From Colwellia sp. MB3u-41 (lineage in GTDB: Bacteria > Pseudomonadota > Gammaproteobacteria > Enterobacterales > Alteromonadaceae), in NCBI RefSeq assembly GCF_014076845.1, contig NZ_JACGUT010000078.1:1-64000 (forward strand): DNA of 64,000 nt, read 5' to 3'. Shown piece by piece: positions 29,325 to 38,637 of this stretch. Each line of letters begins with the position of its first letter. The stretch's first letter is position 1. Below the pieces are notes generated by a model. That model searched no databases. It had not been told where the DNA came from and saw only the letters and a program-made list of their open reading frames with translations. The position numbers were made by a program, and so were the translations under genes.

Positions 29325-30247
29325 GTTGATTCCTTTACTAACGAGACAAATATATCTTCCAACGAGCTTTGGTCTGTTTTAATATCTTTAAACCCAATGG
29401 ACGCGGCAGATAAGTGCTGAAGTAACGCAGAAATGCCAGTGTGCTCTTTGGTTGTGTCATAACTATAAATTAATTGCATTCCCTCATTTTGAATCTGTAA
29501 ATTAAAATCAGCCAAATCCGAAGGTATGTCAGTTAAGGGGTCTTTTAAATCAAGGATCAATTGCTTTTTACCTAACTGATTCATTAACGCTACTTTATCT
29601 TCAACTAAAATAAGTTGACCATTTTTAATTACGCCAATACGGTCTGCTATTTCTTCTGCTTCTTCAATGTAATGGGTAGTTAAAATAATAGTCACGCCAT
29701 CGTTACGTAGTTGCCGTACCAATTCCCACATGTCTTTGCGCAGTTCTACATCAACACCAGCGGTGGGTTCATCTAAAAATAAAATAGCAGGTTCATGAGA
29801 CAGTGCTTTAGCAATCATCACACGGCGTTTCATGCCACCAGATAATTCTATCATTTTACTGTCTTTTTTATCCCAAAGTGACAATGACCTCAGTGTTTTC
29901 TCAATAAACGCTGGATTTGGTTTTTTGCCAAATAAGCCTCGACTAAATGAAACTGTCGTCCAAACTGTTTCAAAGGCATCAGTGGTTAACTCTTGTGGAA
30001 CTAAGCCTATAAGTCTGCGAGTGTGCCGATAATCATAGACAATATCTTTACCTGCAACGGTAATTTGTCCTGATGTTGCATTAACAATGCCGCAAATAGC
30101 GCTAATGAGTGTCGTTTTACCTGCGCCATTAGGGCCTAGTAAGGCAAAAACTTCAGCAGGTTTTATGGCTAAGTTAATATTATCAAGTGCTTTAAAACCA
30201 CTGGCATAAACCTTATTAACATCTGTAATTTGAATAATGGGGTGCAA
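29321..30247 (-). CDS. yadG: ABC transporter ATPase, YadG-like
   Basis: A 308-residue ATPase, the same length as E. coli YadG. Walker [10 protein letters not shown] is at 38-46, the signature LSGGMKRR at 135-142, Walker [13 protein letters not shown] at about 155-166 and the switch His in [13 protein letters not shown]-terminal extension of about 80 residues follows. The start appears to be TTG with GGA 8 bases upstream; no in-frame ATG fits. It is the first gene of a two-gene operon with the permease. Confidence 0.88.
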   Translation of the reverse strand: MHPIIQITDVNKVYASGFKALDNINLAIKPAEVFALLGPNGAGKTTLISAICGIVNATSGQITVAGKDIVYDYRHTRRLIGLVPQELTTDAFETVWTTVSFSRGLFGKKPNPAFIEKTLRSLSLWDKKDSKMIELSGGMKRRVMIAKALSHEPAILFLDEPTAGVDVELRKDMWELVRQLRNDGVTIILTTHYIEEAEEIADRIGVIKNGQLILVEDKVALMNQLGKKQLILDLKDPLTDIPSDLADFNLQIQNEGMQLIYSYDTTKEHTGISALLQHLSAASIGFKDIKTDQSSLEDIFVSLVKEST

Positions 30248-30733
30248 GGTATTTTTCCATCAATATTTGAATAGTACTAAGGTATACGAGATGCCCTATT
30301 GATGGCTAGGGAAATCATTGAATTAACGGTTAAATCTTTCTACGTCTTAGGTAATGGAGACGTTTTTTTACTAAAATAAAATGAATTTACATAATTTTTT
30401 ATTTCTATGAATGAATCCAGCCAGCACAGTGTTGTGAAATAATGCAAGCCCAACCTATATTAATTTTAACACTTTAAAAATATTGATATTTTTTACTATA
30501 GATAATAATGTAATATGAAGAGTTATGGTCACTGTTAGACGGGGAGGGTTATTAACTAAGGTAAATAGTTTCTAATTTATAAGTGAGCGCACATACAGGA
30601 TATTCATGTGGTTAAATGGCGTTGATCATTCAAAAACACACCGAAATTTTGCCCATTTTTTAACACTGATTAGCATCTTACTGTAGTCTACAACCACTTG
30701 CTTCTTAAAGAGGCGTTAAGTTTTTAGGGAAAT
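30248..30733. other. Intergenic, divergent promoters
   Basis: 486 AT-rich bases. AAAAATAT/ATATTTTT at 30476-30493 is a small inverted repeat. No gene or recognised site. Confidence 0.35.
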
Positions 30734-31000
30734 ATGAAAAAAAATTCTATTCCACTTTTTATTGGTGTACTTGTTAGTTTTATGGCCATTTGGTTAGTTA
30801 ATGATTATCTCTTAGTAGACCAATGCCTAGATAATGGTGGTAGTTTTAATTACAGTAAAGGCTTGTGCTTACTGGCTAATGGTGAAATTAAAACATCAGC
30901 GCTAGGGAAGTATTTAATTGCTATATATTTTTTTATGGGAATATTGATTTCGTTATTTGTTTCATTTTCTATTCGAAAAATATTTAAAATAGCGCAATAA
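30734..31000 (+). CDS. Small two-helix membrane protein
   Basis: An 88-residue protein with helices at about 7-24 and 62-80. Between them lies DQCLDNGGSFNYSKGLC, a short loop with two cysteines likely bridged in the periplasm. AGGGAA precedes the ATG. This CxxxGG...C pattern recurs in small exported proteins of marine gammaproteobacteria, but I know no function. Confidence 0.6.
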   Translation: MKKNSIPLFIGVLVSFMAIWLVNDYLLVDQCLDNGGSFNYSKGLCLLANGEIKTSALGKYLIAIYFFMGILISLFVSFSIRKIFKIAQ

Positions 31001-31359
31001 AAGCTTAAGGGGTTACCCAAACGTGTGCTTGAAAATGTAGGTGTATCTCATCACAGCGATAGGTTATTAATGATGTGTCTGAGTATGGTCATGATCGTTA
31101 GTCCGACTTATTGGTTAAATAAAATAATAGGCTTTAGTAAAAATATTACTTTCATTGGTTGATGTTATTAGCCGGATAATCATCGGACTTTTTAATGAGT
31201 CGACACTGTATTCACTCTTTTCTCTACTTATATCACTACTATTGGTGTAAACAGCCATCAATGATACATTGAAGCACCTAATCGTTGGCTGTTTAACTCT
31301 TTACTTCTTTTAGCCAACAATTTTATCGTTTAATGTGGCGTTATATCGCAAGGCAAGCT
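31001..31359. other. Intergenic
   Basis: About 360 bases with scattered short frames only, the best a 31-codon frame starting MMCLSMVMIVSPTYW without support. Nothing recognised. Confidence 0.3.
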
Positions 31360-31608
31360 ATGTTTCGTTATCACCAGACTAAAAGTGCACAAACATGCAA
31401 ATGCATGAAGTGTGGTTTGGAATATAAAAAGAGTGATTTACATTGCCCTTATTGTGTCGGCAAGTCGAATGCTCAAATTATTACCTATATTCATATTCCT
31501 TATTCAGAGCAACTTAAAAACACATCATGTCTTGGTCGGCAATTTATTTATTTAGCCATTATTATTGCTTGCCTGTTATTCGTTAATTTAGGCTTATCAG
31601 TAATATAA
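31360..31608 (+). CDS. Zinc-ribbon plus membrane-helix small protein
   Basis: An 82-residue protein. CKCMKCGLEY and CPYC form two CxxC knuckles of a zinc ribbon in the first 35 residues, and the C-terminal 25 residues are one membrane helix (FIYLAIIIACLLFVNLGLSV). The ATG at 31360 is preferred because AAGG lies 6 bases upstream; an ATG nine codons earlier lacks a ribosome binding site. Function unknown. Confidence 0.5.
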   Translation: MFRYHQTKSAQTCKCMKCGLEYKKSDLHCPYCVGKSNAQIITYIHIPYSEQLKNTSCLGRQFIYLAIIIACLLFVNLGLSVI

Positions 31609-31731
31609 AAAGCAGTTTAATAGGAGGAATTAACCCATGGCTATTTTTACTGCATTCCACATTCAAGTAACAATTTTTAGCCTCTAGCGGGGCATTATAA
31701 TTTATTACCATTCTAAACAAGAGGAAATAAA

Positions 31732-32205
31732 ATGACAGATATAGATATTGGCATAAATAAAGTAGATAGAACTGAAATATCAGACGGTTTGAAGCGTCTT
31801 TTAGCTGACTCTTACACGCTATATTTACAAACACATAATTTTCACTGGAATGTTACAGGGTTACAGTTTCGTGAATTACACTTAATGTTTGAGGAACATT
31901 ACACTGAGTTGGCGATTGCTGTTGACGATATTGCTGAACGTATTAGAACACTTGATGTTCCAGCACCAGGGACTTATAAAGAGTTTTCAAAACTGAGCTC
32001 TATAAAAGAGGTTGACGGTGTTCCAAGTTCAGCAGAAATGGTTACGTTGCTCACCAAAGGCCATGAACAAGTTATTAAGACGTCTCGTGAAGTGTTAAAA
32101 ATTGCACAAAATGCTGACGATGAATCAACCGCTTCACTCGTATCAGATCGTATGCGTATACATGAGAAAACAGCTTGGATGTTGAGAGCGACTACAAAGT
32201 CATAA
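31732..32205 (+). CDS. dps: Dps, DNA-binding ferritin-like protein
   Basis: A 157-residue four-helix ferritin-like protein that oxidises and stores iron with peroxide and protects DNA. The intersubunit ferroxidase residues are visible in [10 protein letters not shown] (His), and in [19 protein letters not shown] (Asp and Glu). The short N-terminus has few Lys or Arg, so direct DNA binding may be weak. AGAGGAAA precedes the ATG. Monocistronic or followed by the CDGSH gene 81 bases on; both suit oxidative or iron stress. Confidence 0.93.
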   Translation: MTDIDIGINKVDRTEISDGLKRLLADSYTLYLQTHNFHWNVTGLQFRELHLMFEEHYTELAIAVDDIAERIRTLDVPAPGTYKEFSKLSSIKEVDGVPSSAEMVTLLTKGHEQVIKTSREVLKIAQNADDESTASLVSDRMRIHEKTAWMLRATTKS

Positions 32206-32286
32206 TCGATTATTCAAACTGACACTAAAAATAAGCTAACGTCACTTAATATGGCGTTATTTTATCCCCCTTTATGGAGAATTATT

Positions 32287-32526
32287 ATGTCTACACCCGT
32301 ACGTGCATCTGATACACCTTTTGCAGTTGACGTTGAAGAAGGTAAAAAATACGCTTGGTGTTCTTGTGGTCAAAGCGAGAAACAACCTTTTTGTGATGGT
32401 TCTCACAAAGGATCTGAATTCTCACCCGTAAGGTTTACCGCGACCGAGTCTAAAAAAGTGTTCTTTTGTGGCTGTAAGTTAACAGCATCACAACCACTGT
32501 GTGATGGTAGCCATAAACAAGCATAA
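32287..32526 (+). CDS. Dual CDGSH iron-sulfur protein
   Basis: A 79-residue protein with two CDGSH-type [2Fe-2S] motifs: CSCGQSEKQPFCDGSH and CGCKLTASQPLCDGSH, each the CxC-x-C-x3-H type of MitoNEET-related proteins. Start ATG 32287 follows GGAG; the frame is open 12 codons upstream without support. Likely a cytoplasmic electron-transfer or cluster-transfer protein. Confidence 0.88.
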   Translation: MSTPVRASDTPFAVDVEEGKKYAWCSCGQSEKQPFCDGSHKGSEFSPVRFTATESKKVFFCGCKLTASQPLCDGSHKQA

Positions 32527-32638
32527 TTAGGTATTAACGTGGGTGAAAAGGTTGAGCGGCTCATTTTCAATTTTTATTACCCGCATCTATGCCTGCTAGT
32601 GTATATCGATACGATACTTGATAAATCTAAATTGAGAC

Positions 32639-33246
32639 GTGTTTTTGGCCAATAAAAATTATCGTGATGAATTCGAGTCTCTTGAAGTGAAGGGACTCAT
32701 TCCTGCGAGCTATAAAATAACGAAAGGTGTAACGTTAGACCCACTATCTGAAAGCTCAAAATATGCAGGGTTAGTTTTTTCTATAGATGAAAAAAAAATT
32801 GTTTATCGTAAAGGGAAGGTTACTACCGATAGGCCAGGTGCATTTCTCGCCATTTGGCAACGCCCATTTGTTGACTCTCTCAATGATAATAAACCTATCC
32901 CATTAAAGTCGAATGATCTTGATTACTTATTCGTACAAGTCACGAGTCAACCAAGCGTTAAAGCTATAGAAAGATCGGTAAAGAGTACTCAGCATGGAAT
33001 GTTTATTTTTCCCATTGCTCTATTGCTTGAAAAAGGCATTGTTTCTTCCACAAAAAATAAGGGTAAAACCGGATTGCGAGTATTTCCTCCGTGGAGTCAA
33101 AATAGAGGTGAAATTGGCACAAAAGTATTTTCTGAATCGGGTAAAAAACACAATGTTGGCAATTGCCATAGTTTGTAGATATTGATAAAAATGGTTTAAT
33201 TAAACCTGACCAATTAGATAAAATTCTCTGCCATAAAAACTTCTAA
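32639..33246 (+). pseudogene. mepB: MepB-family protein, frameshift and TAG near the C-terminus
   Basis: The first 168 codons match the MepB family (YAGLVFSIDEKKIVYRKGK, FLAIWQRPF, HGMFIFPIALLLEKGIVS, GLRVFPPW). Frame is lost at the A run 33143-33148: with seven instead of six As the family ending TQCWQLP-x-FVDIDKNG appears. In that frame a TAG at 33169-33171 replaces the expected Tyr, and the gene ends at TAA 33244-33246. The start is a GTG with poor spacing, so the N-terminus is uncertain. Without repair it gives a protein with an altered tail. Confidence 0.75.
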
Positions 33247-33595
33247 CCTAGAATATTTGACAGGCGAGGGTATATTTGATGATAAAGCATAAGTGGCAAC
33301 CAACACTGAATATTTTATATCGAAAAAAGGTTTTTTATTAAAAAATCGACTGTCGAATTTAGAAGACTAACGAAGCGTTTTAGGCCTCTTTTGTTGTCTT
33401 CCTTTAACACTTAAGCGTATTTGCTTTATTTTACGTTCACTGTTCGCTGCAATGATAGCGAGCAGTTTAGACAAAACAGGATCGTGTCTTGAGGTTCAAC
33501 CAGCCAATGAGCAGGTTGAACATGATGTTTAATTTCTTTACCAAAACCAATAAATCTCTAAAAACACTCCAGTTAACACACAAGATAAAAAAATT
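33247..33595. other. Intergenic
   Basis: 349 bases between convergent genes. No gene, repeat or clear terminator recognised. Confidence 0.4.
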
Positions 33596-34240
33596 TTATG
33601 ATTCCTGAGCTATTTGTTTTAATGCCTGGATAAAAGTGGCCTTGGTCTGCCCTCCAGAGATAGAATACTTATGATTAAAAATAAACGTAGGTACCGAGTT
33701 TATCCCTTTGTCTATGCTTATTTTTTGCTCTGCTCGTACTTGTTCAGCATAAGCCTCTGAGTTGAGTACTTCTTTCGCTGCAATAACATCGAGACCGAGA
33801 TCACTGACTATTCTTATTAAATTTTCATGCTCATTTAAGGGAGTGTTTTGGGTGAAATGCTCAGTAAAAAATGCCATTTGCAATTCATGCTGCTTACCCT
33901 GATTTTTAGCCCACGCTAATAATCGATGTAAATCAAAACTGTTGATCATGCGCATTTGCTGTGAAAAGTTAACGTCAAAATTAACCTCTTTGCCGCGCTG
34001 AGTGATCATCTCTGTGTTTTGTGCACTTTGTTGCTCAGTAATGCCATATTTTTCAATCAAATGTTCTTTAATATCTTGGCCTTCAATGGGCATTGTTGGA
34101 TTGAGTTCAAAAGGAAGCCAGTTGACTGTTACTTCTAGATCAAATTCAAGCGCGTTGAGTGCTGACTCAAGACCTTTGTATCCGACAATACACCAAGGGC
34201 ACATTACATCTGAAACGATATCAATGTGTAATTTATTCAT
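33596..34240 (-). CDS. DsbA-family oxidoreductase, FrnE type
   Basis: A 214-residue cytoplasmic thioredoxin-fold protein with no signal peptide. The active-site CPWC is at Cys14-Cys17 in IVSDVMCPWCIVG. The helical insert and the cis-Pro region NSVPTFIFNHKYSISGGQ are typical of FrnE-like proteins. GGAA lies 6 bases before the ATG. FrnE homologues are thiol-disulfide oxidoreductases or isomerases linked to oxidative stress. Gap of 145 bases to the next gene on the same strand. Confidence 0.88.
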   Translation of the reverse strand: MNKLHIDIVSDVMCPWCIVGYKGLESALNALEFDLEVTVNWLPFELNPTMPIEGQDIKEHLIEKYGITEQQSAQNTEMITQRGKEVNFDVNFSQQMRMINSFDLHRLLAWAKNQGKQHELQMAFFTEHFTQNTPLNEHENLIRIVSDLGLDVIAAKEVLNSEAYAEQVRAEQKISIDKGINSVPTFIFNHKYSISGGQTKATFIQALKQIAQES

Positions 34241-34385
34241 GTGAGTTCCAATTTAATAAGTCATTAACGATTGAACGTTTACTCGGGTATCTACGTCTCA
34301 TAAATCAAGTTTATAATCGATGTGGTACTAACAAATAATGAATATAAGGCTTAGGGTAAAGTAAGCACCAAAAGCCTTTTAGTCA

Positions 34386-35384
34386 TTATAGTTTTACAAT
34401 CAACTTACCTTTATTTTCGCCTTTAAAAAATAAGTTTAAACCATCTATAGCTGATTCTAGTCCTTCTAATACATGTGTTCTGTGTTTTATTTTACCGGCC
34501 ATAACGTAAGGCGTCAGTTTTTCAAGTAATGCAGGGACCTCATGAAAATGATCCGGCATAGTGAAACCTTGAATGTTGAGACGACGTTTAATGACATTTA
34601 TCCAGCTTGGGCCAGGGGTTGCCACTTGTTTGTTGTAATCAGCTATAAGTCCACATACGATTACGCGACCATGTGCGTTCATACGTTCAAAAATTAAATG
34701 TTGAATCGGTCCACCTGTATTTTCAAAATACAAATCGATACCATCAACGGCATGTTTAGCTAGTTGTGCATCTAAATCGTCACTCTTGTAATTAATCGCC
34801 GCATCAAAACCTAATTCATTGACAATCCAATCAGCTTTTTCTTCACTCCCGACAACACCAATGACTTTTAAACCATCTGCTTTAGCTAACTGACCCACAA
34901 TCGAGCCAACAGAACCTGCGGCACCCGTAACAATAATTGTTTCGCCTTTCTTAGGCTTACCTACGTTAAATAAGCCTTGTGTTGCGGTTAATCCAGGTAA
35001 AGCGAAAACCGATAACACGGCTTCATCGGGTAATGGAGCCGTTACTTTATTGAGACCCTGTCCGTTGCTCAGAAAATATTCTTGCCAACCCATCATACCC
35101 ATTACACGGTCACCCACACTAAAATCAGGGTGGTTACTTTCAACAATTTCTCCGATACCCGAACTACGCATGACATCACCTAAAGCTACCGGTGGAATAT
35201 AGCTGGATGTATCAGGGCTCATCCAGCCAAACATTGCTGGGTCAAGTGACATATAATTTTGTTTAACTAAAAACTCACCTGTGCCTAACGTTGGCATATC
35301 TTTTTGGACAACGTCAAATAGTTCGGCATTAATGGGTCCGCCAGTTGGGCGTTTAATAAGATTGATCGCAGTATATGTTTTCAT
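34386..35384 (-). CDS. NADP-dependent reductase of the CurA / leukotriene B4 dehydrogenase family
   Basis: A 332-residue medium-chain reductase without zinc ligands. It begins with the family-typical INLIKRPTGGP, has NYMSLDPAMFGWM, the Rossmann motif GAAGSVGS near 156-163, and YFENTGGPIQH. Members reduce alpha,beta-unsaturated ketones and aldehydes with NADPH (CurA reduces curcumin). AGGAAG precedes the ATG. It is divergent from a LysR gene 134 bases away, its probable regulator. Confidence 0.88.
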   Translation of the reverse strand: MKTYTAINLIKRPTGGPINAELFDVVQKDMPTLGTGEFLVKQNYMSLDPAMFGWMSPDTSSYIPPVALGDVMRSSGIGEIVESNHPDFSVGDRVMGMMGWQEYFLSNGQGLNKVTAPLPDEAVLSVFALPGLTATQGLFNVGKPKKGETIIVTGAAGSVGSIVGQLAKADGLKVIGVVGSEEKADWIVNELGFDAAINYKSDDLDAQLAKHAVDGIDLYFENTGGPIQHLIFERMNAHGRVIVCGLIADYNKQVATPGPSWINVIKRRLNIQGFTMPDHFHEVPALLEKLTPYVMAGKIKHRTHVLEGLESAIDGLNLFFKGENKGKLIVKL

Positions 35385-35518
35385 GCGTTTTCTTCCTGTC
35401 GGTAATATTTGTTGGTGGTTATTAAGTAGGGTTATTATTCCTCTATTTTACGATAAGATATAGGGGCTAATTAACCAATGTTTATTGTCATAAAGACAAT
35501 AGTTGCAGAAGAGGGTAT

Positions 35519-36424
35519 ATGGATCAGTTAAGAGCACTAAAATATTTTGTAAAGGTGGTTGAGAATGGTAGCTTTAGTAAAGCCGCTGAGCTTTTTTCAG
35601 TGCCCCCTTCGTCACTCTCACGCAGAATAGCTGATTTAGAGCAGAGTTTGGGTGCGACACTTTTAAAACGTACCACAAGGTCTGTAAGTTTAACCGAAAT
35701 CGGACAAACCTATTATCAGCAGGTTAGCGAAGTACTGTCTTTATTAGCCTACAGTGATGAAACCGTGAAAAACTATCAGTCTACGCCGATGGGGGTGCTC
35801 AATATTAGTTCGATGGTGGGTTTTGGAGAACGAATACTATTACCACTTTTAGACGAATTCAGTGAGCTGTATCCGAAAATAACATTAAATGTAAGCCTCA
35901 GTGATGATCTGTCAACATTGGCTCGCGATCAAGTTGATTTGGCTATACGCGGGGGTTATGCACCTGACGAACGCGTTATAGCGATAAAATTAATGGAGAA
36001 TAACTTTATTGCTGTCGCTGCACCCCGCTATTTAGAAAGATTTGGGGTGCCTGTTAATGCATTGGCCTTAAAACAACATAAAGGGCTTTACTTTAAAACG
36101 CCTAATGGACCTACACCTTGGCTTTGCGAAATAGATAATCAATGGCAAGATGTTTCAGCCGAGCAGGTGTTAATTAGTAATAATGGTAAGTGGTTAGTCA
36201 ACAAGGCTATCGAGGGCTTAGGCATCTTAATGATGCCACGTTGGGCATTAAAACCATATATTGCCTCGGGTGAACTCACCGAACTGACTATAAAACCAAG
36301 TATTGATATAACGCAACAGGCAAATCTTGGCGTTTTTTTATTGTATCAAAAGCAGCGCTACCAAATACCTAAAATAAAAGCTGCCGTTGATTTCTTAGTG
36401 GAAAGGGTGAGTGGGGTTTATTAA
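35519..36424 (+). CDS. LysR-family regulator divergent from the CurA-like gene
   Basis: A 301-residue regulator. The helix-turn-helix GSFSKAAELFSVPPSSLSRR occupies about 18-37, followed by LEQSLGATLLKRTTRSVSLT; the effector domain runs from about 90 to 295. Sequence style matches the CrgA/DsdC-like branch with two-lobed ligand domain. GAGGG sits just before the ATG. The arrangement suggests control of the divergent reductase and itself. Confidence 0.88.
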   Translation: MDQLRALKYFVKVVENGSFSKAAELFSVPPSSLSRRIADLEQSLGATLLKRTTRSVSLTEIGQTYYQQVSEVLSLLAYSDETVKNYQSTPMGVLNISSMVGFGERILLPLLDEFSELYPKITLNVSLSDDLSTLARDQVDLAIRGGYAPDERVIAIKLMENNFIAVAAPRYLERFGVPVNALALKQHKGLYFKTPNGPTPWLCEIDNQWQDVSAEQVLISNNGKWLVNKAIEGLGILMMPRWALKPYIASGELTELTIKPSIDITQQANLGVFLLYQKQRYQIPKIKAAVDFLVERVSGVY

Positions 36425-36487
36425 ATCAACACGAAATTAAAAATGAGTAGCTCTTATTCATAAGGGCAAAGAGCTACTGACATTATG

Positions 36488-38317
36488 CTATTTTATTTTA
36501 TTATGACAAGTATTCAGTTTGTTTTGCTCGATTTTGTCGTTTTGCAACACTTGTTTTAAATCTTCTGTACGTTGTTTAACCGCTACGCCATAGCTTTTAT
36601 CATCTCCCCACTTGTGGGCTAAAATGTTCATTGATTCAAGATCGTGTTCAGTAAAGAGTTTCCCTGCTCTGTCAGATTCAGCTTGCTCATTACCGAGCAG
36701 TACTAGCGCCTCGATGCCAAGATTTACTGCTGAGTCAAATGTTTCTCGTTTAAAGTTTGTTACACCAAGCTGCATAATTTGGTAAGCGTGTCGTCGGTCA
36801 ATCGCGCGAGCAATAATTTTTAAGTGCGGGTAGTGCTTTTGAGCCAGCTTAATAATATCTAATGTTTTGTCGGGTTCATCTACAGCAATCACAAGCATTT
36901 TTGCTTCTTTTGCTCCTGCCGCTTCTAATAAATCTTGGCGAGCCGCATCACCATAAAAAACTTTACTGCCAAAGCGTCTGAGTAAGTCAATTTGGCTAGG
37001 GCTGTGATCAAGAATCGATAAATGGTATCCCTGAGCGGTTAATAGCCGACCTATTATTTGGCCAAAACGTCCGTAACCCGCAATAATAACATTTTTGGTT
37101 GCTTCAATTTCTTTAGTTGAATCAAAATCAGGTACTGTCGAGCTATCTCTAGCTAACGATTTTTCATATATAATGAGTAGTAATGGTGCGCAAAGCATCG
37201 ATATTGCAACGATAAGTGTAATTAACTTAGTTTGCTCTGGCGATGTAATAAGTAGGTCACTGGTGAGTGAAAGTAAAACAAAAGCAAACTCACCTCCTTG
37301 AGCCAAAGCCAAAGTGAATAATATTTTTTGACTTCCTTTCATGTTAAAAAAGTGAGCAAGTACATAAAGAACAAGCGCTTTAATCGCAATAAGGGCTACG
37401 ACAGCAAATGTAACAATAGTAATTTTTTCAAGGAGTAATGGAAAGTCTATTGAAGCTCCGACGGTGATAAAAAACAGTCCTAACAGTAGTCCTTTAAAAG
37501 GTTCAATATCAACCTCTAACTCGTGCCTAAATTCGCTTTCAGCTAAAACTACCCCCGCTAAGAAGGTGCCTAAGGCTGGTGACAACCCTATTTTTTCCAT
37601 AATAAGTGCAATAGAAATAACTAATAATAACGCTGCAATGGTAAATATTTCACGTAATCTTGTTTCTGCAATATATCGAAATAAAGGTGAAGATATGTAT
37701 TTTCCAGCTAAAATAATAGCCGCTATTACTGCCAACGAAATAGTCACCTGAGCGTAAACAGGTAGATGGGCAATTAAACTATTGCTTGACGACGCTACCG
37801 AGCTTAAATCTTGAAAGGCGAGTATCGGTAATAGAGCAAGAATAGGAATTACCGCAATATCTTGAAAAAGGAGGACAGAAAAAGCGTTTTGTCCTGCAGC
37901 TTGTTTAATCCAACCTTTTTCTGTCAATGTTTGTAAAACAATCGCTGTTGAAGACAACGCTAACATTAGCCCAATAGCTAAAGCTGTTTGCCAAGCAAAA
38001 GTAAATATATAAAAGCAAAGCGCAAATATAATCGCGGTTGTTGCTAAAACTTGTAACCCGCCTAAGCCAATAATTGAATGTCGCAACTTCCAAAGTCGCG
38101 CCGGTTGTAGCTCTAATCCCACTAAAAATAGCATCATTACTACACCGAATTCAGCAAAATGCATAACACTTGTTTGGTCGCCAACGAGGCCTAATAAATT
38201 AGGTCCAATTAAAATACCGGCTAACAGGTAGCCCAAAACAGACCCTAGGCCAAGCCTTTTGGCGACGGGTACGGCAACAAATGCTGCAACTAAGTAGATA
38301 ACCGCTATTTCTAACAT
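36488..38317 (-). CDS. CPA2-family cation:proton antiporter with TrkA-N domain, KefC-like
   Basis: A 609-residue inner-membrane protein. About 12-13 helices span residues 1-380, including SVLGYLLAGILIGPN, LMLALSSTAIVLQTL and LSPALGTFLAGVVLAES. A C-terminal TrkA-N (RCK) domain follows with NVIIAGYGRFGQIIGRLL and DAARQDLLEAAGA. It resembles KefB/KefC potassium efflux systems or related exchangers; no ancillary flavoprotein gene (KefF/KefG) is nearby. ATG 38317 is chosen since AGGAG precedes it by 11 bases and MLEIAVIYL opens the first helix; the frame is open 17 codons upstream. Confidence 0.85.
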   Translation of the reverse strand: MLEIAVIYLVAAFVAVPVAKRLGLGSVLGYLLAGILIGPNLLGLVGDQTSVMHFAEFGVVMMLFLVGLELQPARLWKLRHSIIGLGGLQVLATTAIIFALCFYIFTFAWQTALAIGLMLALSSTAIVLQTLTEKGWIKQAAGQNAFSVLLFQDIAVIPILALLPILAFQDLSSVASSSNSLIAHLPVYAQVTISLAVIAAIILAGKYISSPLFRYIAETRLREIFTIAALLLVISIALIMEKIGLSPALGTFLAGVVLAESEFRHELEVDIEPFKGLLLGLFFITVGASIDFPLLLEKITIVTFAVVALIAIKALVLYVLAHFFNMKGSQKILFTLALAQGGEFAFVLLSLTSDLLITSPEQTKLITLIVAISMLCAPLLLIIYEKSLARDSSTVPDFDSTKEIEATKNVIIAGYGRFGQIIGRLLTAQGYHLSILDHSPSQIDLLRRFGSKVFYGDAARQDLLEAAGAKEAKMLVIAVDEPDKTLDIIKLAQKHYPHLKIIARAIDRRHAYQIMQLGVTNFKRETFDSAVNLGIEALVLLGNEQAESDRAGKLFTEHDLESMNILAHKWGDDKSYGVAVKQRTEDLKQVLQNDKIEQNKLNTCHNKIK

Positions 38318-38336
38318 CTTTGAATGCACTCCTGAA

Positions 38337-38375
38337 ATAGCGAGTGTCTGAATTATTAATGCAGACACTCGCTAT
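38337..38375 (-). promoter_or_regulatory. 14-bp hairpin in the leader of the antiporter gene
   Basis: Arms atagcgagtgtctg (38337-38350) and cagacactcgctat (38362-38375) pair perfectly around 11 bases. The hairpin ends immediately upstream of the AGGAG of the antiporter gene, so it could be an operator or a leader structure affecting translation. Confidence 0.4.
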
Positions 38376-38637
38376 TCGTATAAATTTGAATTGTTTTTAT
38401 GAATGTTCTCTGCACTACTTTAACCTATTGCTGTGATAATCTCCTTAGAATAAGTCTTTTCAAATAAACATAAATACCTTGCATCGCTGAGGTGAATTTA
38501 TATTCGCTGCTTATGTTTACTGATTAAATAAAGTTGTATCGTGATGCTATTAGTTGATATTGTTTTAGCATCCTTGGCACTTTAATAGGGGTATATTGAA
38601 TGATATCAATTATGTTAAATAACGTGGTCATCATATT

